Assembly (NCBI GenBank): GCA_959347315.1 | Contig: OY365809.1 | Coordinates: 45,050,447-45,114,446, forward strand | Reading direction: 5' to 3' | Source: Bimastos eiseni | Taxonomy: Eukaryota; Annelida; Clitellata; Crassiclitellata; Lumbricidae | Length of the DNA: 64,000 nucleotides | Shown: in pieces, positions 1 through 10,714 of the stretch | Layout of the letters: every line of letters begins with the position of its first letter | How positions within the stretch are numbered: the first letter of the stretch is position 1 | Program-made: the position numbers and the translations under genes | Notes under the pieces: model-generated | Databases searched by the model: none | What the model was told of the DNA's origin: nothing | What the model saw: only the letters and a program-made list of their open reading frames with translations

Positions 1-372
1 GCATTCTAAGATTCATACCATTGCAAATATATTTGACACCCAGTCCAAAGATTTGGGATGGAATTTCTCTGGAGTTGCACCTGTTCCCTAAATCGTGTAT
101 TGATACATTTTATGGCCAATTTAAAACCTATGTCTTCGTCTGGGCCGGAGTTGGGAGCCCTTTGGAGTAGTTAACTTGAAAGGATGCTAAATAAATTTGT
201 GAATGAATGCGTATGATACACAGATAAAACAAAAACACAGGATATTTCCATGAAATTAAACTTGAGAGCCATACACAAAGCATGCACCCCCTTCACCCCA
301 AACAAATGCATGTCACTCATGCACATAACATGGTGGATCGATTGCAAATGGGGAAGGTGCCATGCAAATTAC
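1..372. other. No gene seen; retrotransposon tail remnant
   Basis: I see no convincing coding exon here. Bases about 120-210 resemble the dispersed non-LTR tail found throughout the window: a 'gagttgggag' stretch, a 'gtagttaacttgaaaggatgctaaataaat' like block described here by its pattern only, then 'gaatgaatgcg'. Low information otherwise. Confidence 0.4.
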
Positions 373-486
373 CCTCGCCCGCGGGACGCGGATCCGCGCG
401 GGAACGGCGTCGCAAGAAGCTTTTCCGAATGTCGACCAATGTCTCCTCGAGTTTCTGGCGCCTATAGTCGAGCTGACTGACCGGGT
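373..486 (-). CDS. Candidate internal exon of an unidentified minus-strand gene
   Basis: Read on the minus strand, a good acceptor (pyrimidine-rich stretch ending in tttag) precedes an open 114-base segment that ends at a donor GAGG|GTAATT. Both borders are phase 1, so the exon would be skippable without a frame change. The peptide is about 38 residues, begins DPVSQLDYRRQKLEETL and ends in a basic, proline-containing stretch; it could be a short amphipathic helix. Its base composition is much richer in G+C and CpG than the flanks, which is typical of exons here. I do not recognise a family. It could be a downstream exon of the small secreted gene at 1321-2412: an alternative donor of the right phase lies in that gene's second exon (GTAG|GTACGG, near 1470). 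It could equally belong to a gene running off the left edge. A chance ORF is possible. Confidence 0.3.
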
Positions 487-1320
487 CTAAACAAGAGAAT
501 TCTAGACACTGTAGAGGCATGTACGTGTACATGCATACGTACAAATATGTACATTACATATGTACATACATTATGAGCATACATACGTATGCAATGCATG
601 CATAGGTGCACACACGTACATGTGCGCATTACATACAGACGTATATCTGCATGTACATTTGTGTATGTCCTAAAGCTTAATCTCATGGAAAGTAAGACAG
701 TTCTATTCATACATTACATTACACGCATGCATACATACGTACATATTAACGTACATACAGAGACAAAACGAAAACAGATACACAGACCTATGCATGCGAT
801 TGACATCACTACATCGATCAATCAATCAATCAAAATGATTTTAAAGATGTAGCACCCCTTCAATATATAGCTTCTCAGAGGCACTACATAATATACACAT
901 GCTTTGGTAGTTTTATTAGTATAAGCCTTGTCATTATGATAACTATTGGTATTATCTTTATTATTACTATGGTGAGTTTCATAATAATTATTACTGTTAC
1001 TCTCATCATCATTATTATCACTACAATAATTATCATCCTCATTATTAACATTGTTGTTGCTATTGCATGAAGATATATAAAGCATAAATTAAAAATAACC
1101 AAAAATGCAACATGAGCATAAATTAAAAATAACCAAAAATGCAACATGAGTGCTTGAGGTTGTAAATTAGATTACATACACAACATTATGCATGTAATGT
1201 ATGTAGCAGCTCAACATGCATTTTCCGTTTAACAATGCCTTATCTAGAGAGCCATGTGACCAATATATATAGCGGTGCTATATAAATGCTTAGTGTTAAA
1301 TCCAAAGCAAAGCAAGTCGT
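487..1320. repeat. AT-rich intergenic DNA with TNR stretch and a 34-bp tandem duplication
   Basis: Bases 530-780 are rich in alternating CATACGTACATG-type words. Bases 940-1070 are a degenerate ATT/ATC trinucleotide tract. Around 1081-1150 a unit of about 34 bp (beginning gcataaattaaaaataacc) is present twice in direct tandem. No gene is seen in this stretch. Confidence 0.6.
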
Positions 1321-2412
1321 CTACTTGCCGCCAATTTCGGTTTCGTCTGGCTCCGTACCAATTTCCGTTTCATCAGCCACCTCTGGTTCCCTTGTCACTT
1401 GCCTGTCGCCTGGTTCCTGCACAGCAGCAGGAGCCCCCGTATCCTCTATCGGGGAATGAACACCAGCATCCGTACCTACATCATCATCGTCTAGTTCAGT
1501 CTCATCAACTGCGACAACTATATTGAGAAAGGCAAAAACGCATGTGATCAAGTCTTAGTTAATCAGTTTGTAATTCTGAAACAACAAGATCCATTAATTT
1601 ATCAACCTTTGCAATATACAGAGCTAGTTGTAATACATTGTAATGTAATTTAATCGGGCATTTATATAGCACCCCTTAAGGATTAACTAACACCTCTGAA
1701 CTATCAAACAATTTTCATATCTATCCTGCTATGTCGATAGCTGCGGAGTTTCAAGTACTTGAAATCAACAAATCTTCTCTGGCCGACAAGTCGGCTGCAC
1801 TGGATTTTTTTTATCTCTGCAGCCGAACGCGTAAACAATTCCGCAGTATTTGGCGCATGTGCACAGCTAAACACATCTAAATTCTTGTAATGTGCGTCGT
1901 GAGGGTCAGTCAGAGTAAGCCAAGGCATCGTGAGGGTCGATTATGGTCAGATTAGGTAACGCGAGCATCGGTTATGGTCGGGACTAGTGTCATTGTTAGA
2001 TTTACGGGAAAAACCTTCGGCCGCACCACGCATTTTTTAAGTGCGTAGGGCATGCACATTGCAAATACCACGCACGCACACAATCATAAATTCACAACAT
2101 AAAACACACGAATTAACAACATGTCGATAATTTTTACACCATCAAACAATTCCTGGTAGTTTTCAGTTACACAGATAGCAGCTGGGTAAAGTCAACAATT
2201 CGCAAAAAGGACCGCTGCTGCCGGCGGTCTAACGAAAGGCACTTGTTTTAAATTATCAACAATGCCAAAGCGACCATTCTCAAACTAGTCATCGTAGATT
2301 TATTCAACACACCTCTTTTCTCAGTGTTGATTGCGTCTTGGGACGAACTAATTGTGATTATCAGAAAAATTGTAACTATGAGCGTCAATAACTCTTTCCA
2401 CGAAGCAGCCAT
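1321..2412 (-). CDS. Small secreted acidic protein, two coding exons (family unknown)
   Basis: Exon 1 is 2313-2412, exon 2 is 1321-1517; donor GAG|GTGTGT and acceptor caatatag| join in phase 1. The predicted 99-residue product starts MAASWKELLTLIVTIFLII, a clear signal peptide or single N-terminal membrane helix, with probable cleavage near SSSQ (residues 22-25). A KR pair follows at about residues 32-33. The mature part is strongly acidic (DETELDDDD, then EPEVADETEIGTEPDETEIGG) and has no cysteines. I do not recognise the family. It could be a secreted acidic protein, a peptide precursor cleaved at KR, or the N-terminus of a longer protein whose later exons (perhaps 373-486) lie to the left, because the stop codon comes directly after a possible donor (GGCAA|GTAGAC). 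The start is supported by the signal-peptide hydrophobicity; no transcript evidence is available. Confidence 0.45.
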
Positions 2413-4014
2413 ATTTAAAGTTATAATCCCACGTCAGCAAACGCTGGTTCCACGCGTATATTAAGCTGAGATTATCATCGCAGCTGATATTGCAAGCTGA
2501 GTTCAGCCAGAATAATTAACATGCAAATTAATGCATTTGACTTTATGCAGCGACCATACACGCATGACATCGACCATGGTAATTTTTCATTGAATTAATC
2601 AGATGGCATCCTTCAACACCGTTTGCCCGTATGACTATTTAAGGTCCTCGTTCACGTACCGCGCTATCCCGAGCATAAAATCGCTTAAATAAAATCACAG
2701 AGACCGGGTGCACATTGAGTGGTTAACGCCGAAAAAATTCAACAGATAGATAATAATTGAAGACGCAGACCAAAACATTCATTAACTGCTCGGTTCCTCA
2801 ACGGCTGACTAATCCTTCTTTCGCTAGGCGGCGGCGTTGCTTAATTAGATGGTAGGCCTAAACAGGCGCGACAGAAATGTCGGACCTCTCGGCAGAGCAG
2901 TTACGAGCTCTACACTATCTTTAGAAAGATCAACTTGTTAGATTTAGCTGCAGCAAGATCATTTAGACTACTTTATTGGTCTATCACGAAACCTATTTTT
3001 TGCACACGTGATTACTTTGGAAAAAATGGAAACCGCACATCAAATTTCACTAGCATATTGGAAAAAACTACAGGCATTTATTTGCAAATTATCAACACAA
3101 TTGCTATTAAAAAATTAACCTTTAATAGGACTTGTTTGTTCAAGATTACTTATTACTAGACATTCCTATTACACGCTTCTGAGTAGTAGCAACCTTGAAG
3201 GGGTGCTATATAAATCTTAGCAACGAATGAGTGAATGAAACAATTCCTAATCTATTATTTATTATTGATCCCAGACAAATTGAACATATTGAATTTTGCA
3301 TACAAGCTCCTAAAGTACGAATTTTATAGGTGTGTATAACTACCAAACTGGGATAGACCAAGCAGTCCACATTTTCACATGAAAAACATCAAAAGCTGTA
3401 AGTAGACTAGAAGAAACACGTTCGCAGTTTACAGCAAAAGATAGTCTCTCGATAGGAGAATAGCGAATACAAGGAGGTAGAGAATTCCAAATGGAATGAC
3501 CAGCAACTATGAATCAAGACGCATACCAGGAACAACATATTTTCTAGCAAAAATAGATCAAAATGAGGATCGACCATCACCGCTGCATCTTAGAAATCTC
3601 ATTCTCTTTACTTACCAAGGCACAGATTTTGTTCCTCGACCAACCGTATACTAAATAATTCATTTACAGCTCATAATACAACATGATAAAATATCCTCTA
3701 ATGTCAGACTATAGTGTTTTGGTCAGACCATCGTCCCAACAGATATGACCGTCGCTTGTGCAAATGTACACGGTCATTCGCTGTCAGACAAAACGGCCAA
3801 TGCATTTCAAAAGACCTTAAATAATGTCTGGCATTCTGAAAAGCAATGAATGCTCATTTACTAGACAGTTGTGTGTGTCCAAAGTACATTGAAAGCTGCT
3901 GTAGACATTACTTTCAACAGTAGTCTGTTCACAAGCCCTCGCTCGATCATAGACGACTGTTGGTATTCATCATGGGGTCAGAAAACCATGGGGCAAAGGT
4001 CATAGGTTATAGGG
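2413..4014. other. Intergenic region with SINE and LINE-tail remnants
   Basis: No gene is seen. Bases about 2785-2885 match part of the SINE family also found near 18765 and 39315 (shared words: 'ctaatccttctttcgctaggcggcggcg' region, 'aattagatg'). Bases about 3175-3240 carry the common tail (gagtagtagcaacc, ggggtgctatataaat, then gaatgagtgaatga). Bases 3240-3640 look like decayed LINE sequence. Bases 3640-4014 show nothing I can name. Confidence 0.5.
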
Positions 4015-5717
4015 TCATAGGTTGGTGTGACTCTTGATCAGTTCTTCCACGTCCTTTAGGCCATTCAACAGCTGCTTAAGACCGCTTTCGTCGACCTCAA
4101 ACCGAAGAACTTCTGCCTCCTGCAACACAACCCAAATAAAAACCATCAACGTTATTAATATTATCATCATCACAATCGTGTTGCATTTGGCCATTTCTAA
4201 AGTGCGTAAGTCTAGGGAACAGTTCCAGAATTCTTGTGTAGGAGTATAAGAATATTCTCTATAAAACCTGTTGAAGAAGAGCGGTGTACAAAGAAAATAG
4301 GAGAAATACAAAATCAATAGAAGTGCATTCTTCCTATAAATGTTTCCTCACACTATAGCAACAGGAATCAGGATCCTGTCACGAGACCATAGGCAGATGA
4401 GTTCCTTGGAGGGAGCAAGTTATGTAAGACTCGTCTAGTGTTTTACAGAACAATCTAAGCCTATTAGAAGCACTCCCCGTTTGATAGACCAGGTAGACCC
4501 GAAAGGAAAAGGCAAGCTTTTGAGAGAAAGATGAAGAATGCTAATACTTATTATAACCAACCAACCAAATAACCAACCAATCAATCAATCAATAAATGAA
4601 ACTTAATAGAGCCTTCTCAAGAAATCTACTCAGAGGCGCTCCCTGTCCAAACCACGGCCAAAGAGGACAGATTTAAGAGAAGAGTAGAAAGAAGAAGTGG
4701 AGTTCCTAGGTAAAAACCAGAGGCCCAGAGGATGCCCATTCCAAGTGGTAGGGCCCACAAAAATGAAATGCATGTCATCATCATCATCAATTTTTAATGA
4801 GAAGGATTAACCACAGATAGCATTCAGCCCTTTCATATCTAAGTTTCCACAGACGACCTTGCTGCCGTCGCTCCTCTTTTCGAGCTGCATTTCGATGATC
4901 GCGCTCGCCGTGCTCATCTGCTCTGCCTTTCGCGAGCGTGACTGGACGTCGATTCGCCACGAGAGGTTCTTCAGTCGGTTGTTCCAGCTGCATCTCTCGA
5001 CCAAAGTCTCGTGGATGCGACTACGATGTGACTTCCACAGTTTAAGGAACACCTTTGCTTGGTCCTCGGTTATCCCTCCGTCACGCTTCTTTCTCTGTGA
5101 TGTCAGGAACGTCTCTGCTTGGTTCTGGTCCATGTCTGATGTTGCCATACTCTGAAAATGTAGAGCAATATTTTAATAAAAAAACACTTCATAATAAATC
5201 AATGAATTATTTGTGATAAATCGGTAAATTCGAAATAAATCAACGAACAATTGTTAATAAATCATAACATTTGTAATAAATCGGTAAATAATATGTAAGA
5301 AATCAGTATGTAATTGGTAACAACTAATCAGTAACTAATTATTATGTCAGAAATCAGAAGATAATTTTTCACAAATCAGTAATGTGTAACAACTCAATAA
5401 ATCTGCCTCTGTTTTTGAGGAAATGACCAGATAATGAAGAGTCAATTAAACCGGCCAACCACGGCACACCAGCAACCCTTTTCCACCAGGAAATGACAAT
5501 AGGCTTACGCATCCCCATACAAAATGTTTGCCTTTGAACACATACTCACCTTGATTACATTGCGAGCTTTGCTTATCATAGCTGTGAATTCTGGGCCCGG
5601 CAAATCCGGGTAGACCTCCTGTTTTAGTAGATCGTCTGTAAGCTCCAGTTCATCGTAGTAGTCATGACGGACAACACCGTTCAACAACCCCAGGAAACTC
5701 TTCGTAGTATCAGACAT
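4015..5717 (-). CDS. COMMD1: COMM domain-containing protein 1
   Basis: Three coding exons: 5550-5717, 4858-5151 and 4015-4119, all joined in phase 0, giving 188 residues (human COMMD1 has 190). The N-terminus (SFLGLLNGVV, then LLKQEVYPDLPGPEF) and the centre (DMDQNQAETFLTSQ, GGITEDQAKVFLKLWKSH) follow the COMMD1 helical domain. The C-terminal COMM domain begins at about residue 118 (NLSWRIDVQ) and ends FEVDESGLKQLLNGL...EELIKSH. Family knowledge: COMMD1 is a subunit of the COMMD/CCDC22/CCDC93 (Commander) complex, acts in endosomal recycling and copper transporter traffic, and limits NF-kB by promoting RelA ubiquitination. The start codon is the only ATG that preserves the N-terminal match. 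The exon 2 donor (AAG|GTCGTC) is weak; reading through it adds 16 codons before a stop. NPHP1 starts divergently 1.45 kb away. Confidence 0.93.
4525..4760 (-). mobile_element. Dispersed LINE/SINE-type repeat copy in COMMD1 intron 2
   Basis: The same sequence occurs at about 8995-9180 in direct orientation: 'agatgaagaatgc', 'attataaccaaccaacc', an ATCA microsatellite, then 'aagaaatctactcagaggcgctcc'. The last block is the reverse complement of the common retrotransposon tail. Orientation is inferred from the tail. Confidence 0.6.
5160..5400. repeat. Degenerate AT-rich repeat in COMMD1 intron 1 and exon 1 flank
   Basis: Words such as 'aataaatc', 'ggtaaat' and 'aaatcagta' recur every 15-25 bases. 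No larger unit is well kept. Confidence 0.4.
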
Positions 5718-5849
5718 TTTTTTCTAGTGTAAGTGTAAAATTCCTAGCATGAACTGCATTTACTTAAACCTAGCATTACATTTGTTGGAGGCAAAGCTAA
5801 TGCTCATAAAAAGTTATCCGCTACCCACCGCTCACGCCCACTTCAGATA

Positions 5850-5868
5850 ACAGCCGCCATTTTCAAAG
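5850..5868 (-). promoter_or_regulatory. YY1-like element in the likely COMMD1 promoter
   Basis: On the minus strand the sequence reads TTTGAAAATGGCGGCTG, containing the core ATGGCGGC of the YY1 site often found at start sites of housekeeping genes. It lies about 135-150 bp upstream of the COMMD1 start codon in COMMD1 orientation. Function is inferred from motif and position only. Confidence 0.4.
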
Positions 5869-5979
5869 ACGATTAACTCTCGGTTGTTTCATACACAGGC
5901 ACATGACTATTATGTACGCGTACATGCTAATAATCTGAATAAACAAACAAACAGATAGCATGTTTATTCAGTCTAAAAT

Positions 5980-6360
5980 TAATTGTGCTATGGATTACAA
6001 GCTTTAATGATACATCTGAACCTATACAGCTTAAAGGCTAACTGCCGGCAAAATCGACGAATTCGTAAAAATCACTTTGCAATGTCACGCCAAAATCAAA
6101 GATGTTTGAACTCTTACACTCTTACATCTTTGGTAAAACGTCCTATTGCATATGAAGATGCACGATTTCCAATCTATTCAGTTAAATCCTGGGTGAGGAA
6201 AACGAAGTCTTTTAACATTTCTGATCACTTTACAGTTGCCACACATTAGTGATAGCTACTGGTGTTGGTGTAGCAGCTCTAATGAGCGTTCGAGTATGCA
6301 GAGCTATATAAAATTCACAGATTAGCTGAGAGACAATTGAGCACCATGTCATGTCATTAA
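5980..6360. other. Non-coding stretch between COMMD1 and NPHP1
   Basis: A short open frame of 88 codons exists at 5983-6249 but shows no recognisable domain, splice context or codon bias. It is probably chance or repeat-derived. Confidence 0.4.
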
Positions 6361-6365
6361 CGTCT

Positions 6366-6449
<84 letters not shown>

Positions 6450-6814
6450 GTAATAAATAATAAAGAGGGCCAAGTATTCCACCATAACCAACACCCACGA
6501 CTTCGTAGCCCTCTCCTTGGAATCCGGCGGCGCTTGGAGCAGTGAAGGACTGGAGTTCATCTCAGAGTTGGGTAGTCGAACGAGTGCTGCAACCCACGAT
6601 CCATTGGAGACGTCATTTCTGTTCCAACGTATCTCAGTTGTTCTTCAGCGTGGGAACGCAGTCTGCCTCTTCGGGACATTGCCAACACTCCATTAGCTCA
6701 TCATGGGCGATAACAGCATAATGTGAAACATATAGTAATAATAATAATAATAATAATTGCCAACACTCCATTAGCTCATCATGGGCGATAACAGCATAAT
6801 GTGAAACATATATG

Positions 6815-6852
<38 letters not shown>

Positions 6853-6873
6853 TTAATAATAATAATAATAAAT

Positions 6874-6927
<54 letters not shown>

Positions 6928-6930
6928 CAT
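6366..6930. repeat. (AAT)n microsatellite block with a duplicated 56-bp spacer
   Basis: Bases 6366-6450 are an almost pure AAT run. Two more AAT runs (about 6735-6757 and 6816-6925) each follow a copy of the same roughly 56-bp sequence (starts gccaacactccattagctca; copies near 6680 and 6759), so spacer plus run were duplicated together. Bases 6470-6680 look like decayed mobile-element sequence. Confidence 0.8.
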
Positions 6931-7024
6931 GACTCTGAGCTTTTCTAATGATTATACTTAGATGCACGCCTGATGCATATTATAATAACGCAATTAAAAT
7001 CTGTGTTCGAATATTAGCTTATAG

Positions 7025-7058
7025 CCAATGCGCTAAAGGAAAACTGTTCCTTAGTAAC
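7025..7058 (+). promoter_or_regulatory. CCAAT box plus RFX X-box upstream of NPHP1
   Basis: CCAAT is at 7025-7029. GTTCCTTAGTAAC at 7046-7058 fits the X-box rule RYYNYY-N(1-3)-RRNRRC exactly with a one-base spacer. It lies 111 bp upstream of the NPHP1 start codon. RFX factors control ciliary genes through X-boxes close to the start codon, and NF-Y (CCAAT) commonly works with them. The match is seen; the regulation is inferred. Confidence 0.55.
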
Positions 7059-7168
7059 GTGTTCGTGCTTGCTTTCGTACCTATGTTTACGTTGAGAAGT
7101 AGCGTTTAGAAATTATTCTTTAAGTTTCTGCAAATGATCTCTGGATAACTTTATATTTTCAAATAAAA

Positions 7169-9049
7169 ATGCCGAAAAAAGACCCAAGTCCGCTACAGCT
7201 TGCACAGAAGGCGGGAGATGTTTTGAAGAAAAAGGTGACCTTTAAGGCTTTGATATGTTCATCGACTGATCTGAGTCAGTTAGATTATTATGTGCAGATG
7301 TACAGATTTAGCTTCGTTTTGCATATTTTAATTTACTGTATTAATTGCGCTTACAGGTTGACAAAGTATTGTCAGAATGTCAATCGACATTGAAGAAGAA
7401 AACGGTCGACCAGAAAAAGCACGATGAGCTATACAAACGGTTAGAAAATTTTATGTTAAAAAATAAAACGGAAACACGACTAGTGCAGTTTTATGCAAAT
7501 TTGAGCGTTTTTCGGCATGTCCTTTCGTTCAGCACACGCTGCAAATCATGATTTGCAGCGTGTGCTGAACGGTAGGGCCTACATTTACCACGCTTTCACT
7601 TATCATGCTGAAAAAGGCTCAAATTTGCATAAAACATACACACAACATTACCTACTAACTGAGAGTGATGCTTTACATAATATTCAACTCAAAATATTAC
7701 TTTGACTAGGAGGCAACAGCACATTATCACTAAGCACGATTTCCTGGCTAACTTAATTGTGCATATATATAATTATATATATGTATTAAATGTTTCGGTG
7801 AACCAATAAACTGGTGGGTTTGGTTATGGTTATGCATATGTGTACACATACATGTAGTAGATATTTGTCTTAATGTGGTTGTTTATGGGGAAGAAGCAAG
7901 AACCTGAAATCAAGGAAAACCAATAAGTGAATAAGTGAACCAGGTTTTGTTTTAGGTGCATTGAGGTAACAAATGAAGTTGGGGAAATGACTAAAAAAGT
8001 TGAACAGCTGAAACCTGTGAGTTGTCTTTTCAACGTCATTTTGTCCGATCCTACATTTGTTCCACAAAAAACATTGATAAATGCTTGTCACTGAGCAGAA
8101 TTGCATTTTAGTCATTATTACTGCAAATTTATGTAGAGCCACATTGAATGTTGGTGCTCTTTTGAGGCAGAAGGTGTGCTGACTTACTTACCTTCTTAAT
8201 GACTTTTCTGGAAAATGGACTGTTGAATCTCATTTTGTGGCAGCACATCATAATAAAATAATGTCAGATTACATTATATTTACAATTTACCTTGAAAATT
8301 GAAAATTACAATTATTTACAATTGCACTTTACGATCACAATTTACATTTACAGTTTGCAATCATAATTTACAATTATAGTTTGCAATTACAACTTACAAT
8401 TGCAAATGACAATTTTCAGTTTATTATTACAATGTACCTTACAATTTTCATTTCCAATTTACAGTTGCGATTATTCTGTTAACTGTTTTCAGGAAAACGA
8501 ACCGGTTCCAATCCCTCTCACGAAGTTTGATGCAAAGAAACAGGATGAACTGAAACGTCTGAACAGTCTTAAGGTCTGAGTAAATAGATAAAATGACTCC
8601 AAGACATTAAGTGCTTCTGACTCGATTTTCTTGGCCTCAGCATACTAGGGTTGGCGGTCAACCCTTTCCCCGCTGTCTTATCTTCTCAATGACAGAGTAT
8701 GGTCGGTGTGCTCTTTGCAAATCTCAAGCCAGATTTCTACCCTAGAATGGGCTCCCTAAGCGATTTGCCTCCTGCCTAGAAATTCTTATACTGTGTTCTT
8801 TTTTGAATAACGTTTTTATCAGCCATAGTCAGACAGAAGTAGAAAATGAAAACTTCCTTTGTTATACTTCCTATGTTATGCTTCGTATGTTATATTTAAT
8901 CAATCAATCAATCAGCTTTATTGTTAACCACAGCAGTACAGTAAAAACATGATACAGTGGTAGATGTACAGTCAGACAGAGAAGAGACAAACTTTTGGGT
9001 GAGAGAAAGATGAAGAATGCCAATAATTATTATAACCAACCAACCAAAT

Positions 9050-9084
<35 letters not shown>

Positions 9085-10683
9085 GAAACTTAATACAGAG
9101 CCTCCTCAAGAAATCTACTCAGAGGCGCTCCCTGTCCAACCGCGGCCAAAGAGTAACAATGGGTGGACCCAAAGGAACGCTAGTTCTGTATACAGGGTCT
9201 CCCTAATACTATTATACATCCAGTGATCAAGCTGACTTGTTGAGTAGTTTCTTTATTTATTTTCAAAATATTATTTCTTGCTTATATGTTAATACATGCA
9301 AAAAATGTTTTTGTTTTCTACTAAAAAAAATGTCTATTGATAATACATGCAACATGTTCAAGTTAAGATCATTTATGACATGTCACAATGTGATACACAA
9401 TGTTCACCAAGTATGCAATGCTTCCCATGTTATACTTCCTCTGAGTAGATATATTTAAAAAACACTATATTAAACTCGTCTTGATTGATTGATAGTTTTA
9501 TTGTTTGAAATTCTTGTTGGACATGTTAGTTTAAGTGATTTATCAAATGTTTTCATTTAGGAACAGATATGCAACATGTTGCCGAAGCTGTCTCCAACGC
9601 CAGAAAGGTTCGCTAGATTTGTTTCTGTTGTGTTTTTATAGTTTGTAGTTTGTTCGTATTTCTTTCGCTGTTTTATTCACTATTTATAATCTAAGTAAGT
9701 ATGTAAGTGATGGATATTAGCGTTGGACAAATCCCATGCGTTACCACAAAAATGTATACAACGGTGAAAAGCTGCTTGCATGATGTTGAACTGTACCAAT
9801 GTCACTTCCTATGTTATACTTTCCATGTTATGCTTCCTATGTTATTCTTCCCATGTTTTGTTTTCCTGTTTTCCTTCTGTTCATGTCTTTGTCTGATGCC
9901 TTTTGTTTTTGCTTCTGAATGAATGCATCCTCTGTTGCTTGACAGCATTCCACAGAAAACAGAAGTCTTGAAGAAACCATCTTCAACAGGCAGCGGTCGA
10001 ACACCTAAAACCGCCAAGAAGTCTGTGAAGATCGAAGCAGGAGAAGATGATGAGGAGGACGATGATGACGATGATGGTATGAGTCACAGCAATGTTGATG
10101 TATATATATGTATACTGTATATGTGTATATATACATACGTATATATGTATATATACATATGTATATATATATAGGCGAATCTCATACCGTATCATCACTT
10201 TGGTCTGGCGGTCCTCGTTGTGTCTCGCCTCTGCCTTTCTTCGCGATCTCTGCTACTGTATTTTGAGTGCGCCAAGTTGCTGCTTTCTCCGCTCTACTGA
10301 GCAAGGTCTGCTCATCGTCCCATGTGCCTACACAACTACTAAAAAGGATCGTGCCTTCTCAGTGGTTGGCCCCTCTTTCTGGAACACGCTCCCGTTGGCG
10401 CTTGTCCCCCAGGATTTGGTTACTTACATTTTAACAACACTGGTGATAACAATGATCATCAGTGTGACCTTTATCCAGGCGTGAGACTGTCGCTGCTGGA
10501 CTGCAAGCAGTGGAAGAGTTCATCCCTCAGTTTCACCTCAAACTCTTTTTATGCTCACCGTGAAGCCGTTCTTCTCAGCTGCGCTGGGGTTGTGAATGCT
10601 CCTGAGTAATCTTTAAGAGCTGCTATATAAATATTTATAATGAATGAATATATATATATGTATATATATTTATATATATATAC

Positions 10684-10714
<31 letters not shown>

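Noticed and set aside
6351..6560. Poly-Ile and poly-Tyr frames
   Set aside because: AAT microsatellite read as codons.
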